DNA of 13,015 bases from Candidatus Microgenomates bacterium (lineage in GTDB: Bacteria; Patescibacteriota; Microgenomatia; UBA1406; GWC2-37-13): NCBI GenBank assembly GCA_015491205.1, contig WFWI01000073.1, forward strand, positions 1-13,015. The letters are read 5' to 3'. Shown piece by piece: positions 7,694-13,015 of this stretch. The notes below the pieces were generated by a model. That model worked only from the letters and a program-made list of their open reading frames with translations. It searched no databases and was not told where the DNA came from. Numbering within the stretch: the stretch's first letter is position 1; each line of letters opens with the position of its first letter. Position numbers and translations under genes: made by a program.

Positions 7694-7797
7694 GTAAAGC
7701 GCAAAGCGCAAAAGTCAAAACCACAACTTAAAACTCAAAACTTTTTAGCTTTACGCTGTAGTTTTGCGCTTTTCGCTTTGCCTTTTGCGCTTTTGTC
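7694..7797. repeat. Facing 7-bp repeat arrays forming an inverted repeat between sufS and sufU
   Basis: The left array (7694-7742) is seven 7-bp units in perfect register, such as GTAAAGC, GCAAAGC and TCAAAAC. The right array (about 7743-7797) has the reverse-complement character (TTTTGCG, CTTTTCG, CTTTGCC), mostly in 7-bp steps. The best inverted arms are 7696-7713 and 7762-7779, 17 of 18 bases complementary, separated by 48 bases. It fills the sufS-sufU spacer and runs into the sufS stop codon. There is no U-run after the stem that would suggest an intrinsic terminator. Confidence 0.8.
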
Positions 7798-9013
7798 ATC
7801 CTAATACTTTCTCCACTCTCCTTAACCCTTCAATCAACTTTTCCACATCTTCTTTATCATTATAAATATAAAAGCTTGCGCGCGTGGTGGCTTCAACTTT
7901 CAAAGCCTGGTGAAGTGGCATAGCGCAATGGTGCCCAGCGCGAACTGCAATATTAAGGCTATCCAAGATTTGAGCAATATCATGAGGGTGGTAGCTCCCA
8001 AATTTAAAAGCTAAAACTCCTCCTCTCTCCTCCGCTTCTTCTGGTCCAAAAATGGTTATTTTTTCTCCAAACTCTTCCTTCAATCTTTCCAATGCATAAG
8101 AAATCAACTCCTTTTCATGCTCCCTGACTTTTTCCATTCCTAATTTTTCCAGATACTCTACCGCAGAAGCTAAGGCAATAACCTCTCCAATAGCAGGTGT
8201 TCCAGCTTCAAACTTGTATGGAGGCTCTTTAAAAACAGTCTCCTCAAGCCTTACTTCCCTTATCATCTCTCCTCCATATAAAAATGGAAAAGCCTGCTCC
8301 AAAAGCTCTCTTTTACCCCACAAAACTCCCACTCCAGTTGGGCCCAGCATTTTGTGAGAAGAAAATGCTAAAAAATCACAAGCCAGCTCTTTTACATCAA
8401 CTTTAAGGTGGGGCACAGCCTGCGCGCCATCTATAATTACAATTGTATTAGGATTAGCTTTTTTAACCTGTTTTATAATCTTTTTTACAGGATTTATTGT
8501 TCCCAAAACATTTGAAACATAGGTTAGAGCAAAAATAGCAGTCCTTCTTGTTATCATTTCCGGTGAGAATAAAAGTCTTCCCTGCTTATCAATATTAATA
8601 ATCTTAAGCCTTGCTCCATTTTCAAAAGCAAGCTGTTGCCAAGGCACAAAATTTGAGTGATGCTCCATTAAGCTAACAACGATTTCAGAGGATTTATCAA
8701 CTATTTTTCTGCCAAGACTGTAGGCGACAAGATTTATTGCCTCAGTTGTGTTTCTTACAAAAATAACTTCTTCAGGTTTAGCTCCGATAAACTGGGCAAT
8801 TTTTTCTCTTGTTTTTTCAAACTCTTCTGTAGCTTTTTCTGAAATCTTGTAAATTCCTCTGAAAACATTAGCGCTATATTGAGTGTAATACTCAACCAAT
8901 TTATCTATAACCTGCCTTGGCTTTAAAGAAGTTGCAGTTGAGTCAAGATAAACAAGCTCAGGGTGTTTTTCAAAAATCGGAAAGTCTTTTTTTATTTTTT
9001 GTGAGTCAAACAT
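7796..9013 (-). CDS. sufS: Group II cysteine desulfurase SufS
   Basis: PLP enzyme that removes sulfur from L-cysteine as an enzyme-bound persulfide and yields alanine; it feeds the Suf scaffold. At 405 aa it has normal length. The PLP lysine is Lys221 in SSHKMLGPTG. PLP-site residues include MEHHSNFVPW (His118/His119) and DGAQAVPH (Asp195). The catalytic cysteine is Cys363 in RAGHHCAMPLHQ, the group II (SufS/CsdA) context. Nothing essential appears missing. The ATG starts two bases after the sufD stop, with no clear Shine-Dalgarno, so coupling to sufD is likely. The spacer downstream, before sufU, is filled by repeats. Confidence 0.96.
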   Translation of the reverse strand: MFDSQKIKKDFPIFEKHPELVYLDSTATSLKPRQVIDKLVEYYTQYSANVFRGIYKISEKATEEFEKTREKIAQFIGAKPEEVIFVRNTTEAINLVAYSLGRKIVDKSSEIVVSLMEHHSNFVPWQQLAFENGARLKIINIDKQGRLLFSPEMITRRTAIFALTYVSNVLGTINPVKKIIKQVKKANPNTIVIIDGAQAVPHLKVDVKELACDFLAFSSHKMLGPTGVGVLWGKRELLEQAFPFLYGGEMIREVRLEETVFKEPPYKFEAGTPAIGEVIALASAVEYLEKLGMEKVREHEKELISYALERLKEEFGEKITIFGPEEAEERGGVLAFKFGSYHPHDIAQILDSLNIAVRAGHHCAMPLHQALKVEATTRASFYIYNDKEDVEKLIEGLRRVEKVLG

Positions 9014-9015
9014 TT

Positions 9016-9645
9016 TTAGAGCTTTATTTTTTCTAAGCTTTTATAAACCTCCTGTATTTCCTTTTCAACCTCTGGAAACAACTTTCCTCCACTTACCTCT
9101 TTTATTCTATCAAAAACCTCTTGAATAAACCCTTTAACAAGAAGCCTTTTTGCCTTTTTCTCCTCTATTCCCCTCATTTTCAAGTAAAGAAGCTGGTCTT
9201 TATCAATTCTACCTGTGGTTGAGCCATGAGTGCAAAAAACATCGTTTGCCAAAATCTCCAAAAAAGGCCTGGATTCAACAAAAACTTTTGGAGACAAAAC
9301 CAAGTTTTGATTTTTCTGATAAGCATGTGATTTTTGAGCTCTTTTCTCAATTCTAATTAGCCCTTGATAAAAAAATTTCGACTCTTCCGCAAAAACTCCT
9401 TTTACTAATAAATCGCTTATAGAATCTCCCACCTTGTGGTGCTGAACAGTAGAAAGAGAAAAATCATCCTTTCCTCTTCCTACATAAACCCCAAAAACAT
9501 AAGCTTCCACCCCCTTGCTTTCAATCTCCAACCTCACCTCTCCGGAAAAATTGAAAAGAAAAACGAAATATCTACCTGGAGAGGAAAAACGCAAAATTTC
9601 ACTCTCCTTTTTGTCTTTTAAAATAAAGAGCTTAAAGCCTTTCAT
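9016..9645 (-). CDS. sufD: Short SufD, Fe-S scaffold subunit lacking the N-terminal domain
   Basis: SufD pairs with SufB and two SufC subunits to make the SufBC2D scaffold. This one is only 209 aa, about half the usual ~400. It matches the C-terminal half of the family: a beta-rich stretch (about 35-135), then DVFCTHGSTTGRIDKDQLLY with Cys138 and His140, which align with E. coli SufD Cys358 and His360. A helical tail begins at LKMRGIEEKKAKRLLVKGF, much like the end of SufB. The N-terminal helical region is absent. It is not hidden by a frameshift, because only 138 bp of repeat DNA separates this gene from sufB. The start has a weak AAGG one base before the ATG. It was identified from the HG(S/A)T signature and operon position. 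Confidence 0.88.
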   Translation of the reverse strand: MKGFKLFILKDKKESEILRFSSPGRYFVFLFNFSGEVRLEIESKGVEAYVFGVYVGRGKDDFSLSTVQHHKVGDSISDLLVKGVFAEESKFFYQGLIRIEKRAQKSHAYQKNQNLVLSPKVFVESRPFLEILANDVFCTHGSTTGRIDKDQLLYLKMRGIEEKKAKRLLVKGFIQEVFDRIKEVSGGKLFPEVEKEIQEVYKSLEKIKL

Positions 9646-9658
9646 ACCTTTTTAAAAT

Positions 9659-9774
9659 GTCAAATTTCAAATGACAAATGTCAAATCAAATCCAAATTCC
9701 AAATGACAAAAAATTTTTGATATTTGATATTTGTCATTTGGCATTGATTTGACATTTGGATTTTGTCATTTGAC
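9659..9774. repeat. Facing 7-bp repeat arrays (NNCAAAT units) forming a long inverted repeat between sufB and sufD
   Basis: The left array (9659-9711) is built of NNCAAAT units such as GTCAAAT, TTCAAAT and GACAAAT, with two shortened copies. The right array (9715-9774) carries the opposite-strand version, ATTTGNN. Perfect complementary pairs are 9675-9689 with 9744-9758 (15 bases), 9699-9710 with 9730-9741 (12 bases), and 9657-9666 with 9768-9777 (10 bases). They nest to form one imperfect hairpin of about 120 bases that fills nearly the whole sufB-sufD spacer. No typical terminator tail is seen. Confidence 0.85.
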
Positions 9775-9783
9775 ATTCCGCAC

Positions 9784-12255
9784 TCATCCCACACTTCCCT
9801 CCATCTCAACCTTAAGCAATCTATTAAGCTCTACCGCGTACTCCAAGGGCAGCTCCTTTGCCACAGGTTCAACAAAACCATTGACAAGCAGCCCTTCTGC
9901 ATCTTCCTTCTTTATCCCACGGCTTGCAAGATAGAAAAGTTTTTCCTCACCAATCCGCTCAACCGTTGCCTCGTGCTGAACCTCAACTTCTGACTCCTTA
10001 ATTTTCATATAAGGATAAGTATCAGAACGTGAATCTTCATCTAAAATCAAAGCATCACAAGAGACAAAAACAGAGGAGTTTTTCGCACCTGGCGCAACAT
10101 GAACAAGGCCCCGATAAGATGTCCTTCCACCTGCCCGAGAGATAGATTTTGAAACAATTCTTGAGGAAGTGTTAGGTGCTAAATGAACCATCTTTGCTCC
10201 AGTATCCTGTACTTGCTCTCCACTTGCATATGCAATTGATAAAACTTCTCCTTTGGCACCTTTTCCAACTAAGATGCAGGAAGGATATTTCATAGTAATT
10301 TTACTACCTATATTACAATCCACCCACTCCATAACCGCATTTTCCTCAACCCGCGAACGCTTGGTAACAAGGTTGTATACATTATGAGACCAGTTTTGAA
10401 CTGTTGTATACCTCACCCTTGCCCCTTTTTTCACAAAAATCTCTACTACTGCAGCATGAAGAGAGTCTGTAGTATAAATTGGTGCGGTGCAATTGTGAAC
10501 AGCAAAACCTTTTACTAAATAGGAATTATTTCCTTCAACCTCTAAATTAAAAACAACATCGTTATAATCCTCTACTTCAATCTTTTTGATTGGCACCAAG
10601 AAATAATCTTTAGTTTCCCTTACCTCAGACCAACGCTTATCCAAAGTGAAGGAAATTATATATTGGTCTTTTCTCCTGATTTTCCTTCCTGAAATCAAAT
10701 CTTCTCCTCCCTTCCTTACCTGAATGCTTGCAAATATACCCATTCTTGCTAAAATCTCCTGAATCTGCCAGGCTAAAGATATTGAAGCTGTTGAAACTCT
10801 ATACAGCTTGCTTTCATAAGGCTTTTTAATGCATAAATTACCGTCACCTTTAAAATAAGCCCAGAAAAGTTTTTCCAATTTTTCTACCGAAGAATGCATG
10901 ACTTTTAAAGAAAGCCTCTTTTTATCTGCATATCTTCCTGCATTTTCCACTAAAAACTCATAAAGCTCTTTTGAGTAAACCGTTACTATTCTTTCATTTT
11001 TTGCCTTATTCTCATAATGTATAGCCCTTTTTCCTGTCAATTTTTCTATTAAATAACTTATTCTTTCAGCTAATTCCTTCTCTTCAATTCCAAGCGAAAA
11101 CCGAACTATATACTGCCTTAGGCTTTTGTGATAACTACAGCTTCCTTCGGCTAAATAATAGCCTAAAAGCTCGTATTCATCTTCGCTAAACTCTTCAGAA
11201 GGTAAAACCGGCTTAACCTTAGGATACACAAGAAAATCTCCTTTTTCCAATTTTGAAACAGGGACAAATTCTGGCTTTGCCTCTTTAAGCTTTTTTGTAT
11301 CAACTTCTGGAAGCCAGTTATTGCGAGGTTTTCTTTTAACCAAAACTTTCTTTCTTTTAACCACCAAAACTGGGTGCTCTTCTGTTAAAGAAAACTTGTT
11401 GAAAGGCGAAATTGGATGAATAGTATAAAGTCTTCCTTTGTATCTGCGCGTCATTATTTTAGAAACTTTTGATAAATTGCCATTGTGAGTAACAACAAAA
11501 TCCCCTGGTTTTATAAGCTCCACTCTTTCCAACCTATCTCCCATAACGACCTGTTCACCTGCTGGCAAACATCCCTCAGTATAATGCACATAAGCTCCTT
11601 CTTCAGCAATAATAAGCGTTCTTTCAAACTGACCAAAGTTTTGGGCATTGATTCTAAAATAAGCCTGGAGGGGCATTGGCACTTTAACGCCAGCTGGCAC
11701 ATAAACAAAAGATCCTCCTGACCAAACAGCAGAGTTTAAAGCAGCAAATTTATTATCCTGAGGTGGAACCAATTTTCCAAAATACTTTTTAACAATTTCT
11801 GGATATTTTCTTACTGCTGTATCCATATCGCAAAATATAACCCCAGGCTTCTCTATTTCCTTTTTCATATTCTCATATACAACCTCAGAATCAAACTGCG
11901 CAGATACTCCAGCCAAGAAATTCCTCTCAGCCTCAGGCACGCCTATCTTGTCATAAGTCTCCTTTATCTCAGGCGGAAGCTCTTCCCAACTCTTAACTTG
12001 ATTTGAGGCAGGTTTGGCATAGTAGGTTATTGAGTCAAAATCTATCTCAGACAAATCCGGCCCCCAAGTAGGCATAGGCTTTGAAAGGAAAATTTCAAGC
12101 GACTTTAATCTAAACTCTCTCATCCAATGGGGCTCTCCCTTAAGCTCGCTTATCTTTTCAACTACCTGCTTGTTCAACCCTTTATCAGCTTTATAAACAT
12201 ACTTGGCAGGTACTGAAAAACCGTATCTGTAATCAAATACTAAATCCTGAGCCAT
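9784..12255 (-). CDS. sufB: Fe-S cluster scaffold SufB, precursor containing an intein
   Basis: Core scaffold on which Fe-S clusters are assembled, with SufC and SufD. The precursor is 823 aa; removing residues 229-588 (the intein) leaves 463 aa, normal for SufB. The N-extein ends YVHYTEG and the C-extein resumes CTAPIYTTDSLHAAVVE, restoring the conserved EGCTAP motif. Near the C-terminus are CDALIL (Cys733, equivalent to E. coli Cys405) and QHEAT (His761, Glu762). The protein ends LPLEYAVELNRLLKV...SVG, as SufB proteins do. The cysteine rejoined at the splice point corresponds by motif to E. coli Cys254, proposed as a sulfur entry site. The start codon is nine bases after the sufC stop and lacks a Shine-Dalgarno. 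The Suf function should depend on splicing. Confidence 0.96.
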   Translation of the reverse strand: MAQDLVFDYRYGFSVPAKYVYKADKGLNKQVVEKISELKGEPHWMREFRLKSLEIFLSKPMPTWGPDLSEIDFDSITYYAKPASNQVKSWEELPPEIKETYDKIGVPEAERNFLAGVSAQFDSEVVYENMKKEIEKPGVIFCDMDTAVRKYPEIVKKYFGKLVPPQDNKFAALNSAVWSGGSFVYVPAGVKVPMPLQAYFRINAQNFGQFERTLIIAEEGAYVHYTEGCLPAGEQVVMGDRLERVELIKPGDFVVTHNGNLSKVSKIMTRRYKGRLYTIHPISPFNKFSLTEEHPVLVVKRKKVLVKRKPRNNWLPEVDTKKLKEAKPEFVPVSKLEKGDFLVYPKVKPVLPSEEFSEDEYELLGYYLAEGSCSYHKSLRQYIVRFSLGIEEKELAERISYLIEKLTGKRAIHYENKAKNERIVTVYSKELYEFLVENAGRYADKKRLSLKVMHSSVEKLEKLFWAYFKGDGNLCIKKPYESKLYRVSTASISLAWQIQEILARMGIFASIQVRKGGEDLISGRKIRRKDQYIISFTLDKRWSEVRETKDYFLVPIKKIEVEDYNDVVFNLEVEGNNSYLVKGFAVHNCTAPIYTTDSLHAAVVEIFVKKGARVRYTTVQNWSHNVYNLVTKRSRVEENAVMEWVDCNIGSKITMKYPSCILVGKGAKGEVLSIAYASGEQVQDTGAKMVHLAPNTSSRIVSKSISRAGGRTSYRGLVHVAPGAKNSSVFVSCDALILDEDSRSDTYPYMKIKESEVEVQHEATVERIGEEKLFYLASRGIKKEDAEGLLVNGFVEPVAKELPLEYAVELNRLLKVEMEGSVG
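10492..11571 (-). mobile_element. Intein with LAGLIDADG homing endonuclease inside sufB
   Basis: Protein-splicing element of 360 residues (229-588 of the precursor). It starts at Cys229 in CLPAGEQVVMGD (block A), has the block B signature TEEHPVL (Thr291, His294), a block F region VFNLEVEGNNSYLVKG, and ends in FAVHN (His587, Asn588) followed by Cys589. All residues needed for standard splicing are present. Between the splicing blocks lie two LAGLIDADG-like motifs, LLGYYLAEGS (acidic Glu370) and FWAYFKGDGN (Asp471). The endonuclease may therefore still be active and the element mobile. The insertion point within EG/CTAP appears to be the one used by mycobacterial SufB (Pps1) inteins. Extra internal cysteines are Cys373 and Cys475. 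Confidence 0.95.
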
Positions 12256-12264
12256 ATTTTCATA

Positions 12265-12975
12265 TCAAGATATAACTGAATAACCCTGTTCTTCAATAAG
12301 GTGAGCCAAGTCTCCTCCGCCCACCTTGGCTATCCTTCCATCCACAAGCACAACGGTTTTGTCCGGCTCAACATATTTTAAAATTCTGCTGTAGTGGGTA
12401 ATCAAAATTATTGTTCTTCCTTTTTTAAACTTCTGTATAAACTTTCCGATTCTCGACAAAGCATCTACATCAACTCCTGTGTCTATCTCATCAAAAATAA
12501 CAAGTTCAGGCGATAAAACTGCTGCCTGCAAAAGCTCAAGTTTTTTTCTTTCACCTCCTGATGCACCCTCATTAAGTGAGCGTTTAATAAGCTCCTCTCT
12601 TATATCAAGCTCCTTAGCTATTTTCTCAACTTTTTTCTGAAGTTCCAGAGGGTCTACTTCTCCCTCCAAAGCCACTCTTAAAAGCTGGACAACATTTACT
12701 CCTGAAAGCTGTAAAGGAGATTGAAAAGATAAAAATATTCCTTTTTTCGCTCTTTTTTCTGGATCCTCCTCTGTAATATCCTCACCCTTAAAAATTATTT
12801 TACCTTCCTCCACCTCATAACCAGGATGACCTGCTATAGAATAAGCCAAAGTAGACTTTCCTGAGCCATTTGGCCCCATAACAGCATAAACTTTATCTTT
12901 TTCAAACTCAAAATCAATTCCTTTTAAAATTAGCTTTGAATCAGCTGTTACTTTAAGACTTTCAAGTTTAAGCAT
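12265..12975 (-). CDS. sufC: SufC, ABC-type ATPase of the Suf scaffold
   Basis: Cytosolic ABC ATPase that binds SufB and SufD and drives the structural change needed for cluster assembly; it is not a transporter. At 236 aa it has usual length. Walker A is GPNGSGKST (34-42, Lys40), the Q-loop is Gln85 in SFQSP, the signature is SGGERK (139-144), Walker B is LVIFDE (158-163), the D-loop follows in IDTGVDVDAL, and the H-loop is His194. The SGGE variant and DTGVDVDAL are typical of SufC. It is the first complete gene of the suf run here. Its ATG overlaps the end of a preceding open frame by eight bases. No Shine-Dalgarno is visible, and no promoter lies within the 40 bases upstream. Confidence 0.96.
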   Translation of the reverse strand: MLKLESLKVTADSKLILKGIDFEFEKDKVYAVMGPNGSGKSTLAYSIAGHPGYEVEEGKIIFKGEDITEEDPEKRAKKGIFLSFQSPLQLSGVNVVQLLRVALEGEVDPLELQKKVEKIAKELDIREELIKRSLNEGASGGERKKLELLQAAVLSPELVIFDEIDTGVDVDALSRIGKFIQKFKKGRTIILITHYSRILKYVEPDKTVVLVDGRIAKVGGGDLAHLIEEQGYSVIS

Positions 12976-13015
12976 AAGCTTTTAAAGCATCAGATAACTT
13001 ATATTTTGTAAATTC
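12968..13015 (-). CDS. C-terminal tail of an unidentified upstream gene (partial)
   Basis: From the right edge one frame stays open for 15 codons (ending KLSDALKAYA) and stops at a TAA that overlaps the sufC start by eight bases. The other two forward frames of this strand hit stops within the same stretch. The overlap style matches the rest of the operon, so an upstream co-transcribed gene is plausible. The fragment is too short to identify. Confidence 0.35.
   Translation of the reverse strand, partial: EFTKYKLSDALKAYA

Noticed and set aside
7687..7704. Extended SufU start at TTG 7704
   Set aside because: The added codons come from the 7-bp repeat spacer and are not part of the family N-terminus.
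9657..9777. CRISPR array or intrinsic terminator between sufB and sufD
   Set aside because: Units are only 7 bp without unique spacers, so not CRISPR. The stem is AU-rich with no closing U-run and lies inside an operon, so a terminator is not supported.
9016..9783. sufD as a frameshifted pseudogene with its N-terminal half hidden upstream
   Set aside because: Only 138 bp of repeat DNA separates it from sufB, too little for the missing ~200 residues, and the remaining frame is intact with conserved motifs.
9784..12255. The 823-aa SufB as a fusion of SufB with a second enzyme
   Set aside because: The middle 360 residues carry intein blocks A, B, F and G and two LAGLIDADG motifs, and removing them restores a continuous normal-length SufB.

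Overview
The window is a dense, AT-rich bacterial segment. Almost everything lies on the minus strand in one tightly packed run of genes; a single plus-strand gene converges on it from the left. Spacers are a few bases or overlaps, Shine-Dalgarno sequences are mostly absent, and the ferredoxin is of the C-x5-C type. SufD is unusually short, and there is a two-subunit ferredoxin-dependent 2-oxoacid oxidoreductase. Together these suggest a small-genome, anaerobic or fermentative lineage. My best guess is Patescibacteria/CPR (Microgenomates-like), but no rRNA or ribosomal protein is present to confirm this.

Layout from right to left, the direction of transcription on the minus strand: the tail of an unidentified gene at the right edge; sufC; sufB carrying a 360-residue intein with a LAGLIDADG endonuclease; a 138-bp spacer made of facing 7-bp repeat arrays; a short sufD; sufS; a second repeat-filled spacer of about 109 bp; sufU; a small ferredoxin; the fused gamma-alpha subunit and then the beta subunit of a 2-oxoacid:ferredoxin oxidoreductase; and lon. 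Lon has its own promoter overlapped by a CIRCE-like inverted repeat, so it is probably a separate heat-shock unit. On the plus strand at the left edge is a class A penicillin-binding protein. It is cut by the window edge within or just before its membrane anchor, and its stop codon interlocks with that of lon.

The genes fit together. SufS takes sulfur from cysteine, SufU probably accepts or relays it, and the SufBCD scaffold builds Fe-S clusters. The next three genes encode two users of such clusters, the ferredoxin and the oxidoreductase, which probably exchange electrons with each other. Lon handles protein quality control and the PBP builds peptidoglycan; neither belongs to that pathway.

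The least ordinary signals are: (1) the intein, placed exactly at a conserved SufB cysteine; (2) the CIRCE-like operator on the lon promoter; and (3) three degenerate arrays with 7-bp periodicity. Two of the arrays form long inverted structures between suf genes. The third is a 60-bp array read in frame as the linker of the gamma-alpha oxidoreductase subunit.
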